NCBI GenBank assembly: GCA_045580025.1
Contig: JAZNNB010000067.1
Location: forward strand, 1 to 12,470
Direction of reading: 5' to 3'
DNA length: 12,470 bases
Source of the DNA: SIG440 sp045580025
Lineage (GTDB): Bacteria > Bacillota > Clostridia > Monoglobales > Monoglobaceae
In this document: one piece after another, positions 1 to 6,867 of the stretch
Layout of the letters: every line of letters starts with the position of its first letter
How positions within the stretch are numbered: position 1 is the first letter of the stretch
Translations under genes and position numbers: made by a program
Notes under the pieces: model-generated
What the model saw: only the letters and a program-made list of their open reading frames with translations
Database searches by the model: none
What the model was told of the DNA's origin: nothing

Positions 1-14
1 CACGCCATATATAC

Positions 15-41
15 TTTCAGGGCGGTAAAACCGCCCTGAAA
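15..41 (-). terminator. GC-rich hairpin after the DUF1015 gene, probable terminator
   Basis: An 11-bp perfect inverted repeat (TTTCAGGGCGG at 15-25, CCGCCCTGAAA at 31-41) encloses a 5-nt loop. It begins 8 bases beyond the stop codon of the minus-strand gene ending at 49, where an operon-end terminator is expected. Neither strand has a strong uninterrupted T-run directly after the stem: the minus strand continues GAAAGTATAT. It may therefore be a weak intrinsic terminator or a 3'-end stability hairpin. It could also serve a gene arriving from the left, outside the window. Confidence 0.55.
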
Positions 42-48
42 ACAACTT

Positions 49-1251
49 TTATATAATTTTTTTTGCCTCAAGATAAAAACGTTTTTCGTTTGCCTCGCCC
101 ATAGAAAAAGTCTTTCTGGGAAGTGCTCCGTCGAGGATTACAGTTTCAAACAGGTCATTTTTCTTTGGACACGGAAGAATGAAACCTACCGCATCGGGTC
201 TGTCTGAAAGTTCTCTTACGACATCGTCGCCATGTATATAATCAAGATTATATCTCATATCATCCAAAAACTTTTGGAGTGTTCCAACTGTCAGATTTGA
301 AGACGGGTTTTTCACAAAAATACTTTCTGTCTTTTCGCCTGACACAAGAACAATTTCCTGAGCACTTGACGTCGGGCTGTCGCATGTCAAGTAATAATTC
401 TTTAAATCATTTTTCACCACATCAAAGGTCTTGCCAAAAACCACACGGTGAATAGGCTCAAATTCAAGAGCATCGTCATGAATGTTTTCAATTTCAACAA
501 GGCAAAATCTTGCAGGATGTGTCCATCTTTCTTCATCAGAAAGCTTTCCTTTGAGGTTCTCCCAGCAGGTTTTTGCGGTAGCAAGAGAGTGATTTCCGTC
601 ACCTACGGCAAAAACCAGATTATCCTTTGCTGTCTTTGCAAACTTGTCAATCTTTGCAATCACACCATTCGCCGCATCACCCAAAATGTGCCATGCCGCA
701 ATATGTCCGCCACCGCCCATCAAATCAAAATCATAAAGGGGTTTCGATTTCTCTATTCCACCCAAAATATGGTCTTTTTCATCATTAAGAAGAAGTATTG
801 CATGAGGCAGTTCAAGGGGAGCATTTTCACGAATTTTCACTCTGGGCGGAATTCTTTCTAAGATTGTACCCTCTGTTGCACGGATTGCACTTTTTGAGCC
901 CTTTGAAAAATCATATTCTTCCAAATCAATAGCGCCAACAATGCCACGTCTTATTTTGCCGCTGTTCATTGTTCTTTCCACATAAATAAGGCTATCCTTA
1001 AGCGTTGCAAAAATACCTTTTTCAATATATTCATGCATTTTGCTGTTTATTTTTTCAATTCTTCCCTCGCCCTCTGACAAAAAAGCTTCGGGATATACAA
1101 TATTCAGAGTCGATGGACTGTCACCTACGAACTTTGCCGCATCCTCCCAATACTCAGGCTGAGCTGTGTATTGGTCACAAGCCACAACGCTCCATTTTTC
1201 CATATCAACGCACTCTGGCAGAAGAATGTCTGCTTTATTAAAAATACTCAT
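49..1251 (-). CDS. DUF1015 family protein, function unknown
   Basis: A 400-residue protein that I recognise as the conserved DUF1015 family, which occurs widely in bacteria and has no firmly established biochemical role that I know of. The conserved family blocks are visible: an N-terminal block around residues 20-37 (VVACDQYTAQPEYW), AIRATEGTILERIPPR at 122-137, a Gly-rich GGGG at 179-182, VGDGNHSLATAK at 216-227 and EFEPIHRVV at 263-271. There is no signal peptide or membrane segment, so it is probably cytoplasmic. The ATG at 1251 is preceded by AGGAGG (1256-1261), only 4 bases away and overlapping the metG stop codon. It therefore looks cotranscribed and possibly translationally coupled with metG. 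The family call is firm; no function can be inferred beyond the operon context. Confidence 0.87.
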   Translation of the reverse strand: MSIFNKADILLPECVDMEKWSVVACDQYTAQPEYWEDAAKFVGDSPSTLNIVYPEAFLSEGEGRIEKINSKMHEYIEKGIFATLKDSLIYVERTMNSGKIRRGIVGAIDLEEYDFSKGSKSAIRATEGTILERIPPRVKIRENAPLELPHAILLLNDEKDHILGGIEKSKPLYDFDLMGGGGHIAAWHILGDAANGVIAKIDKFAKTAKDNLVFAVGDGNHSLATAKTCWENLKGKLSDEERWTHPARFCLVEIENIHDDALEFEPIHRVVFGKTFDVVKNDLKNYYLTCDSPTSSAQEIVLVSGEKTESIFVKNPSSNLTVGTLQKFLDDMRYNLDYIHGDDVVRELSDRPDAVGFILPCPKKNDLFETVILDGALPRKTFSMGEANEKRFYLEAKKII

Positions 1252-1255
1252 AAGT

Positions 1256-1261
1256 CCTCCT
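1256..1261 (-). promoter_or_regulatory. Ribosome binding site of the DUF1015 gene overlapping the metG stop
   Basis: A perfect AGGAGG on the minus strand overlaps the TAG stop of metG (1260-1262) and lies only 4 bases before the ATG at 1251. A ribosome terminating on metG would be placed directly on this site, which suggests coupled translation of the two genes. Confidence 0.75.
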
Positions 1262-3188
1262 ATACAATTTGTGCTCCACTTTGAATGTCACTAAGAGTGG
1301 TGGTAACAACCAATTTGCCATCGTGTTCAGCGCTCAAAATCATACCATTTGATTCAAGTCCCATCATTTTTCGTGGCGGGAAGTTCGCAATAAAGAGAAC
1401 ATTCTTTCCAATCAATTCTTCGGGCTTATAATATTTCGCAATTCCCGACAGAATCTGTCTTGTTTCACTGCCTGTTTCAATGGTGAAACGGAGAAGCTTT
1501 GAAGACTTTGGAACAACCTCACATTCCAGAACCTTACCTACACGAATATCAAGGTCAAGGAATTTTTCAAAATCAACATCTTCCTTAAATGGCTCAATCT
1601 TGATTTCCGGCTTTTGATTTGCCTTGTTTTCTTCTTCGATTTCAGCCAGCTTCTTTTCTGCATCAAGTCTTGCAAAGAGCATTGCTGCTTCACCAACTTT
1701 TTGTCCGCCTGCAGTGTTTCCAAAGCTTTCAAGTTCATCAAAACTATACGCCTTTGCGCCAAGTGCCGAAATGAGTTTATCGGCAGTTTCTGGCATAAAT
1801 GATGCAAGAAGTGACGCAATCCATCGAAGTGATTCAACAAGATTATACATAACTGTTTTCAGTGTTCCTGTCTGTGTCTCGTCCTTTGCGAGTGCCCAGG
1901 GCATAGTCTCGTCGATATATTTATTGGCACGATTTGCAATGGTCCACAGTGCATCAAGGGCATCTGCTGTGCGAAATTCTTCCATAAAACGTACCACATC
2001 AGCCTTTGCCTTTTCAGCGGCCAAGGCAAGGTCAGCATCAAAATCTGTAGCAGTTTCTTTTTCAGGAACAATTCCGTCAAAATACTTGTTCACCATAGCA
2101 ACAGTTCTGTTGGCAAGGTTTCCCAAAACGTTTGCAAGGTCTGTGTTATATGAATTCACTATTTTCTCATAGGTAATTGTGCCGTCCTGAGCATAGGGCA
2201 TTTCGTGAAGCAGATAGTATCTTATTGCATCACAACCAAAATGACGGACCAAATCATCGGCATAAATAACATTGCCAAGAGACTTGCTCATTTTGTCCTC
2301 CCCACTTAAGAGCCACGGATGACCAAATACCTTTTTGGGAAGAGGCTCACCAAGTGCCATAAGGAATATTGGCCAATAGATAGTGTGGAATCTTAAAATA
2401 TCCTTGCCGATAATGTGAACATCAGCGGGCCAGTACTTTCCGTAAAGCTCGCCTTTTTCGTCAGGTGTATATCCAAGAGCATTGATGTAGTTTGTAAGAG
2501 CATCAAGCCACACATAAACTGTGTGCTTTTCATCAAAGCTTACTGGTATTCCCCAGCTTATACTTGTTCTTGACACACAAAGGTCCTGAATTCCGGGCTT
2601 GATGAAATTGTTTATCATTTCTCTTTTGCGGGATTCGGGCTGAATGAAATCGGGGTTTTCCTCGATATGCTTTTCAAGAGCCTTTTGGTATTTGCTCATT
2701 TTGAAGAAATATGCTTCCTCATTTCCCTTGTGTACTTCTCTGCCACAGTCGGGGCACTTTCCGTCCACAAGCTGAGTATCAGTCCAGAATGATTCACATG
2801 GTGTACAGTACCATCCAGTATAGGAATCTTTGTAAATATCACCCTGGTCATAAAGCTTTTTGAAAATCTTTTGTACACTTGCCACGTGATAATCGTCTGT
2901 TGTTCTTATAAACTTGTCATACGATGCGTTCATAAGGTCCCAGATGGTGCGGATTTCACCTGCTACGCCGTCAACATATACCTGAGGTGAAATGCCGTTC
3001 TCCTCTGCAAGTTGTTGGATTTTCTGGCCATGCTCGTCTGTTCCGGTAAGGAAGAACACATCATAGCCCTGATATCTTTTGAATCTGGCAATAGCATCTG
3101 AAAGAACAACCTCATAGGTATTTCCTATATGAGGTTTTCTTGAAGTATATGCAATGGCTGTTGTCAGATAGAATTTTTTCTTTTCCAT
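1260..3188 (-). CDS. metG: Methionyl-tRNA synthetase
   Basis: Cytoplasmic class I aminoacyl-tRNA synthetase that activates methionine with ATP and charges tRNA-Met. The protein has 642 residues, a normal length for the form with a C-terminal tRNA-binding domain. Visible signatures are HIGN at residues 20-23 (the HIGH variant common in this MetRS type), TGTDEHGQK near 48-56, a zinc knuckle with C128, C131, C145 and C148, and KMSKS at 299-303. The C-terminal ~100 residues (about 540-642; DLDIRVGKVLECEVVP, then NFPPRKMMGLESNGMILSA) form an EMAP-II/Trbp111-like OB domain used for dimerisation and tRNA binding. I chose the ATG at 3188 rather than an in-frame TTG at 3206, because a GAAAGGA ribosome binding site (3198-3204) lies 9 bases before the ATG and overlaps the longer reading. 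It lies 20 bp after ruvB and 8 bp before the DUF1015 gene, so it is probably part of the ruvA-led operon. Confidence 0.97.
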   Translation of the reverse strand: MEKKKFYLTTAIAYTSRKPHIGNTYEVVLSDAIARFKRYQGYDVFFLTGTDEHGQKIQQLAEENGISPQVYVDGVAGEIRTIWDLMNASYDKFIRTTDDYHVASVQKIFKKLYDQGDIYKDSYTGWYCTPCESFWTDTQLVDGKCPDCGREVHKGNEEAYFFKMSKYQKALEKHIEENPDFIQPESRKREMINNFIKPGIQDLCVSRTSISWGIPVSFDEKHTVYVWLDALTNYINALGYTPDEKGELYGKYWPADVHIIGKDILRFHTIYWPIFLMALGEPLPKKVFGHPWLLSGEDKMSKSLGNVIYADDLVRHFGCDAIRYYLLHEMPYAQDGTITYEKIVNSYNTDLANVLGNLANRTVAMVNKYFDGIVPEKETATDFDADLALAAEKAKADVVRFMEEFRTADALDALWTIANRANKYIDETMPWALAKDETQTGTLKTVMYNLVESLRWIASLLASFMPETADKLISALGAKAYSFDELESFGNTAGGQKVGEAAMLFARLDAEKKLAEIEEENKANQKPEIKIEPFKEDVDFEKFLDLDIRVGKVLECEVVPKSSKLLRFTIETGSETRQILSGIAKYYKPEELIGKNVLFIANFPPRKMMGLESNGMILSAEHDGKLVVTTTLSDIQSGAQIV

Positions 3189-3208
3189 TTGTCTTTTTCC
3201 TTTCAAAT

Positions 3209-4252
3209 TTAGTCAGAAATTTTTATATCAAATTCGTCTTCACTTTTTCCAAAGGGCATTCCAAAATGCTCATAGGCAAGACGCGTCACCACTCTGCCCC
3301 TTGGTGTGCGGTTTATGAAACCAATTTGCATAAGATAAGGCTCATAAACATCTTCAATGGTCTCACTTTCTTCGCCTACTGTTGCAGCGATTGTATCAAG
3401 CCCAACGGGTCCGCCGTCATAAAACTTTATGATAGCTTCAATCATCTTTTTATCTGTTGCGTCAAGCCCAAGGTCATCAACCTCCAGCTTTTTGAGGGCA
3501 TAATCTGCTATGCGGTCGGTTATGCATCCATCAGATTCAACCTGTGCGAAATCACGCACACGCTTTAAAAGTCTGTTCGCAATTCGTGGAGTACCACGGG
3601 ATCTTGATGCAATCTCTGCCGCACCGCCGTTGGTTATTTCAATGCCTAAAATTCCGGCAGAACGTTTTATAATCATCTCAAGCTCGTCATTGGTATACAT
3701 CTCAAGACGGCTGATAACCCCAAATCTGTCACGAAGAGGTGCTGTAAGCGCCCCCGCCTTTGTGGTTGCCCCAATAAGTGTAAAGTGCGGAAGCTCAAGG
3801 CGTATGGACCTTGCCGAAGGACCTTTGCCAATAATGATATCCAGTGCCCCGTCTTCCATAGCGGGATAAAGGATTTCTTCAACGCTTCGGTTGAGGCGAT
3901 GAATTTCGTCAATAAACAAAATATCGTTTTCCGAAAGGTTTGTAAGAAGAGCCGCCAAATCCCCCTGCTTTTCAATGGCAGGCCCTGATGTGATGCGGAT
4001 GTTTACCCCCATCTCATTTGCGATAATCCCCGCAAGTGTGGTCTTTCCAAGACCGGGAGGACCATAAAGAAGAACGTGGTCAAGGGACTCATTTCTCTTT
4101 TTTGCCGCTTCCATAAAGACCTTAAGATTTTCTTTTGCCTTTTTCTGTCCCACATAGTCGTCAAGAAGCTTTGGCCTTAAGCTATATTCAATTTCATTGT
4201 CCCCGTCTATTGCACCGGTGGAAATAATCCTGTTTTCGTTTTCAAATTCCAT
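3209..4252 (-). CDS. ruvB: Holliday junction branch migration DNA helicase RuvB
   Basis: AAA+ motor of the RuvAB branch-migration complex: hexameric rings pump the arms of a Holliday junction through RuvA using ATP. The 347-residue length is typical. Visible motifs are Walker A GPPGLGKT at 64-71, Walker B ILFIDEIH at 111-118, sensor-1 GATT at 161-164 and the arginine-finger segment LRDRFG at 173-178, with R174 the likely finger. The C-terminal winged-helix domain ends with TPRGRVVTRLAYEHFG, as in known RuvB. The ATG at 4252 is 6 bp after the ruvA stop. Its GAAAGG ribosome binding site (4263-4268) lies inside the end of ruvA with 10 bases of spacing, consistent with coupled expression of the two subunits. 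All catalytic motifs look intact. Confidence 0.98.
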   Translation of the reverse strand: MEFENENRIISTGAIDGDNEIEYSLRPKLLDDYVGQKKAKENLKVFMEAAKKRNESLDHVLLYGPPGLGKTTLAGIIANEMGVNIRITSGPAIEKQGDLAALLTNLSENDILFIDEIHRLNRSVEEILYPAMEDGALDIIIGKGPSARSIRLELPHFTLIGATTKAGALTAPLRDRFGVISRLEMYTNDELEMIIKRSAGILGIEITNGGAAEIASRSRGTPRIANRLLKRVRDFAQVESDGCITDRIADYALKKLEVDDLGLDATDKKMIEAIIKFYDGGPVGLDTIAATVGEESETIEDVYEPYLMQIGFINRTPRGRVVTRLAYEHFGMPFGKSEDEFDIKISD

Positions 4253-4258
4253 AAGGCT

Positions 4259-4864
4259 TTAACCTTTCATAAGATTTTTAAGACCTATTTTTATAAGTTC
4301 TTCAACCGTTCCCTTTGCGCCCGCAAGCGCTGTCTTTGCCTGACTTTGAGAATAACCAAGAGCGATAAGCGCCGAAATTGCTTCACTTTGTTCTGTTCCA
4401 CCACCGTGATACACCTCAATAGCATCATCGTTCGTAACAACACCCATATCAAAATTCTTGAACTTGTCTTTAAGTTCAAGAACAATTCTCTCAGCACCCT
4501 TTGCACCAAGACCTGGCGTGTTTTTCGCTATATATTTTGAGTCATTTGTAGCAACGCACAAAGCAAACTTTGATGGTGAAATATTTGAGAGAAGTGCAAT
4601 GGCAGTCTTTGCTCCCACACGGGATACGCCAATTATCATAATAAAAAGCTCAAGCTCTTCTTTGGTTGCAAAGCCGTATATATCAAATACATCAGCCGAT
4701 GCTTTGAAATTTGCATAGGTATAAAGTTTTGCAAAATCGCCCTCTCCCCCAAGGAGTTCAAGGGTTTTTGTGCTTGCATAAAGTCTGTATCCAATGCCAG
4801 ATGCATCAATCACAACAAAGCTGTCGCTTTTGTGTGCTATTTTGCCTGAGATATAATAAAACAT
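4259..4864 (-). CDS. ruvA: Holliday junction branch migration complex subunit RuvA
   Basis: A 201-residue protein with RuvA organisation: an N-terminal OB-fold (about 1-65), tandem helix-hairpin-helix motifs (about 71-131, including IIGVSRVGAKTAIALLS and NTPGLGAKGAERIVLELKDK) and a C-terminal RuvB-contact domain (about 155-201, ALIALGYSQSQAKTAL). RuvA tetramers hold the four-way junction in a square form and load RuvB. Two positions are unusual. The acidic pin, normally R/K-E-D-A before the LYGF motif, reads SADVFDIYGF here, so the Glu aligns with Ala57 and only Asp58 remains. The first HhH hairpin has RVGAK rather than the common GVGPK. The ATG at 4864 has GGGAAAGG (4875-4882) about 10 bases upstream and its own promoter. 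The family call is secure; whether the pin change alters junction handling is inference. Confidence 0.96.
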   Translation of the reverse strand: MFYYISGKIAHKSDSFVVIDASGIGYRLYASTKTLELLGGEGDFAKLYTYANFKASADVFDIYGFATKEELELFIMIIGVSRVGAKTAIALLSNISPSKFALCVATNDSKYIAKNTPGLGAKGAERIVLELKDKFKNFDMGVVTNDDAIEVYHGGGTEQSEAISALIALGYSQSQAKTALAGAKGTVEELIKIGLKNLMKG

Positions 4865-4900
4865 AGCCTTTCTGCCTTTCCCAAATTTTCCTATTCTATT

Positions 4901-4929
4901 AGTATACTACTTTTTAAATCAAAAAACAA
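4901..4929 (-). promoter_or_regulatory. Putative sigma-A promoter for ruvA-ruvB-metG-DUF1015
   Basis: On the minus strand a -35-like TTGTTT (4924-4929) is followed after exactly 17 bp by TATACT (4901-4906), a near-consensus -10. The predicted start site would be near 4894, giving a leader of roughly 30 nt before the ruvA ATG at 4864. It fills the largest gap within the minus-strand gene group (96 bp between ruvC and ruvA). The four downstream genes can therefore be transcribed independently of ruvC. The -35 matches only three consensus bases (TTG). Confidence 0.6.
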
Positions 4930-4960
4930 GTCCAAAATGTGAGTTTTTATGTATAAATTC

Positions 4961-5443
4961 TCACCACATAAGTCTTCCGCCGGTATGAGCGTGGCAAACC
5001 GCAAGAGCAAGAGCGTCAGCGGTATCATCAGGCTTTGGAACTTCACTTAAATTGAGTATGGCTTTTGTCATCTGCTGTACCTGTTTTTTATCTGCTCTGC
5101 CATAACCCACCACCGCCTGTTTCACCTGAAGAGGTGTGTATTCAAAGACCGGAACGCCATAGTTCTTCGCGGCAAGAATAAGCACCCCTCTTGCCTGAGC
5201 TACATTTATTGCAGTTTTCTGATTGTTCTGAAAAAACAATTCTTCAATCGCCACCGCATCAGCATTTGTCCTTGTGATAACCTCCACTGCCTCATCATAA
5301 ATTCTTTTGAGTCTGTCTGTCATATCCTCGCCTGCTTCAGTGGTAATTGCGCCATACTCCACAACCTTGAATTTGTTGCCCTCGTAATCAATGCACCCAA
5401 CACCAACAATGGCATAGCCTGGGTCTATTCCTATAATTCTCAT
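4961..5443 (-). CDS. ruvC: Crossover junction endodeoxyribonuclease RuvC
   Basis: Holliday-junction resolvase: a dimeric RNase H-fold nuclease that nicks two opposing strands of the junction after RuvAB migration. The 160-residue length is typical. The four acidic metal-binding residues can be placed: D7 in IIGIDPG, E67 in AIEELFF, and D140 and D143 in PDDTADALALA. The QARGVLILAA segment (83-92), the F-x-Y-T-P-x-x-V-K block (100-108) and GRADKKQVQ (115-123) are also standard. The ATG at 5443 is preceded by GAAAGGA (5450-5456). It is first of the ruv genes and is transcribed away from argG. Its promoter is not clear: a TATAAA (5461-5466, minus strand) could be a -10 but has no good partner. 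The region upstream of it carries the ArgR-like boxes described separately. Confidence 0.97.
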   Translation of the reverse strand: MRIIGIDPGYAIVGVGCIDYEGNKFKVVEYGAITTEAGEDMTDRLKRIYDEAVEVITRTNADAVAIEELFFQNNQKTAINVAQARGVLILAAKNYGVPVFEYTPLQVKQAVVGYGRADKKQVQQMTKAILNLSEVPKPDDTADALALAVCHAHTGGRLMW

Positions 5444-5456
5444 AGCCTTTCCTTTC

Positions 5457-5487
5457 GCATTTTATACATATTCCAGATATAAAATGC
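5457..5487. repeat. 10-bp perfect inverted repeat beside ruvC
   Basis: GCATTTTATA (5457-5466) is repeated in inverted orientation as TATAAAATGC (5478-5487), with an 11-base spacer. It lies 14 bp upstream of the ruvC ATG, and its right arm shares three bases with the first ArgR-like box. It could be an operator for a divergent regulator or an extra degenerate ArgR contact. AT-rich DNA also makes such repeats by chance, so no function is assigned. Confidence 0.4.
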
Positions 5488-5520
5488 ATAAAAATTCATT
5501 TTTTTGCATAAAAATGCATA
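5483..5520. promoter_or_regulatory. Tandem ArgR/AhrC operator boxes (two ARG boxes)
   Basis: Box 1, TGCATAAAAATTCA (5485-5498), matches the known ArgR half-site pattern TGAAT-WWWW-ATTCA at 13 of 14 positions. Box 2, TGCATAAAAATGCA (5505-5518), is a perfect palindrome TGCAT-AAAA-ATGCA differing by one base in each half. The boxes repeat every 20 bp, close to the two-turn spacing of paired ARG boxes bound by an ArgR hexamer. They lie directly upstream of argG-argH, so arginine-responsive control is the natural reading. They sit upstream of the argG -35 rather than over it, and nearer to the start of the divergent ruvC. The argR gene itself is not in the window. Confidence 0.7.
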
Positions 5521-5536
5521 AATTTTAAAAAAACTG

Positions 5537-5565
5537 TTGCAATTTTCTATATTTAGGATTATAAT
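5537..5565 (+). promoter_or_regulatory. Sigma-A promoter of argG-argH
   Basis: TTGCAA (5537-5542) and a perfect TATAAT (5560-5565) are separated by exactly 17 bp, a strong vegetative promoter layout. The start site would be near 5572, leaving a leader of about 70 nt before the argG ATG. A second TATAAT (5577-5582) lacks a recognisable -35 at the right distance. The leader is AT-rich and contains a weak 6-bp inverted repeat (AAGCAT 5597-5602, ATGCTT 5613-5618), but I see no riboswitch or leader peptide. Confidence 0.75.
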
Positions 5566-5582
5566 ACATATTGTAATATAAT
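5558..5582. repeat. Imperfect 25-bp dyad over the argG start site
   Basis: The segment reads ATTATA-A-TACA-TAT-TGTA-A-TATAAT and is palindromic around 5570 except for an A/A mismatch in each arm. It overlaps the -10 box and the predicted transcription start of argG, where a repressor would be effective. It does not match the ArgR box pattern. It may be an operator for another protein or a chance product of two TATAAT-like sequences in AT-rich DNA. Confidence 0.35.
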
Positions 5583-5627
5583 TTTTGAAATAAGGCAAGC
5601 ATTTTTTGTGCTATGCTTTTAATTTTC

Positions 5628-5633
5628 AGGAGG
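5628..5633 (+). promoter_or_regulatory. Ribosome binding site fixing the argG start
   Basis: AGGAGG, followed by a further G, ends 8 bases before the ATG at 5642. It selects that start over an in-frame GTG at 5606, which lies upstream of this site and would add 12 residues not seen in the family. Confidence 0.85.
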
Positions 5634-5641
5634 GTTTTAAA

Positions 5642-6859
5642 ATGGCAAAAGATAAGGTTGTACTTGCCTATTCAGGCGGTCTTGACACATCAATCATCAT
5701 CTCATGGCTCAAAGAAAATTACGACTATGACGTTGTGTGCGTATGCGGTGACGTTGGTCAGGGCAAAGAAACAGACGGACTTGAAGAACGCGCTATCAAA
5801 TCAGGCGCTATTAAATGTTACATAGAGGATTTAAGAGACGAATATGTAAAAGACTACATCTTCCCCACTCTCAAATCAGGTGCAATATACGAGGGTAAAT
5901 ATCTCCTCGGCACATCTCACGCAAGACCTATCATTGCAAAGAGACTTGTTGAAATTGCTCAGAAAGAGGGCGCTGTTGCTATCTGCCACGGTGCGACAGG
6001 AAAGGGCAACGATCAGGTGCGTTTTGAACTTGGCATCAAGGCTCTTGACCCATCACTCAAAATCATTGCTCCCTGGAGAATATGGGACATTAAATCACGC
6101 GAAGACGCTGTTGACTATGCAAATGCTCACGGAATTGAAATTCCCGTTACAAAGAAAGACCTTTACTCACGTGACCGAAACATCTGGCACATCAGTCACG
6201 AGGGTATGGATCTTGAAGACCCATGGAACGAGCCACAGTATGACAGCCTTTTGAAGCTTGGTGTATCACCGGAAATGGCTCCTGACACACCTACTTATGT
6301 TGAAATCGGCTTTGAAGCAGGTGTTCCTGTATCTGTTGATGGCGAGAAGCTTTCACCCGTTGCTTTGGTTGAAAAACTCAATGCTCTTGGCGGAGCAAAC
6401 GGCGTTGGTATCACCGACATTGTTGAAGACCGTCTTGTTGGTATGAAATCACGTGGCGTTTATGAAACACCCGGTGGTACAATTCTTTACACCGCAATTC
6501 AGGAGCTTGAATTCCTTTGCCTTGACCGTGACACTCAGGCATTCAAGAGAACAACACAGACACAGTTCTCACAGCTTGTTTATGACGGAAAGTGGTTCAC
6601 TCCTCTCCGCGAGGCTATGTCTGCTATGTATGATGAAATGGATAAGTTTGTTACCGGTACAGTAAGGCTCAAGCTCTACAAGGGCAACTGCACACCTGCC
6701 GGTGCAAAATCAAAGTATTCACTTTACAACGAAGATATCGCATCATTCGGGGATAGCAAAGAGCTTTACAGTCACAAAGACAGCGAAGGCTTCATAAACC
6801 TCTTCGGACTTCCTCTCAAGGTCCGTGCAATGATGAAGAAAAAGAACGGCGAACAGTAA
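5642..6859 (+). CDS. argG: Argininosuccinate synthase
   Basis: Joins citrulline and aspartate, using ATP, to make argininosuccinate: the penultimate step of arginine biosynthesis, in the cytoplasm. The protein has 405 residues, normal for the family. The N-terminal PP-loop AYSGGLDTS is at residues 9-17, and the usual blocks follow: LGTSHARPIIAKRLVEIA, HGATGKGNDQVRFELG, APWRIWDIKSREDAVDYA, DRNIWHISHEGMDLEDPWNEP and PGGTILYTAIQELEFLCLDRDT. The start at the ATG giving MAKDKVVLAYSGG is set by the AGGAGG before it. It is followed by a hairpin and then argH, 59 bp away. Upstream lie a strong promoter and two ARG boxes, so arginine-dependent control is likely. No early arginine genes (argC/J/B/D) or argF are in the window. 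Confidence 0.98.
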   Translation: MAKDKVVLAYSGGLDTSIIISWLKENYDYDVVCVCGDVGQGKETDGLEERAIKSGAIKCYIEDLRDEYVKDYIFPTLKSGAIYEGKYLLGTSHARPIIAKRLVEIAQKEGAVAICHGATGKGNDQVRFELGIKALDPSLKIIAPWRIWDIKSREDAVDYANAHGIEIPVTKKDLYSRDRNIWHISHEGMDLEDPWNEPQYDSLLKLGVSPEMAPDTPTYVEIGFEAGVPVSVDGEKLSPVALVEKLNALGGANGVGITDIVEDRLVGMKSRGVYETPGGTILYTAIQELEFLCLDRDTQAFKRTTQTQFSQLVYDGKWFTPLREAMSAMYDEMDKFVTGTVRLKLYKGNCTPAGAKSKYSLYNEDIASFGDSKELYSHKDSEGFINLFGLPLKVRAMMKKKNGEQ

Positions 6860-6867
6860 AAATCAAA

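Noticed and set aside
448..861. 137-codon open frame on the plus strand
   Set aside because: It lies antisense within the DUF1015 gene, has a low-quality, Cys/Asn/Phe-rich translation and no recognisable domain.
1624..2172. 182-codon open frame on the plus strand
   Set aside because: It lies antisense to metG, is rich in Ser/Ala/Phe as expected from the reverse complement of a coding frame, and has no family resemblance. metG on the other strand is unambiguous.
3189..3206. N-terminal extension of MetRS from an in-frame TTG at 3206
   Set aside because: It would overlap the ribosome binding site of the ATG at 3188 and adds six residues not typical of the family.
4939..4964. Imperfect hairpin at the end of ruvC (GTGAG/CTCAC plus TTTAT/ATAAA) as a terminator
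   Set aside because: The stem is interrupted by a TT/TT internal loop, has almost no loop, includes the ruvC stop codon and lacks a T-run. It is too weak to call, though it could slightly affect read-through into ruvA.
5597..5618. AAGCAT/ATGCTT inverted repeat in the argG leader as an attenuator
   Set aside because: There are only 6 bp with a 10-base loop, no competing structure and no arginine-rich leader peptide, so it is probably chance.
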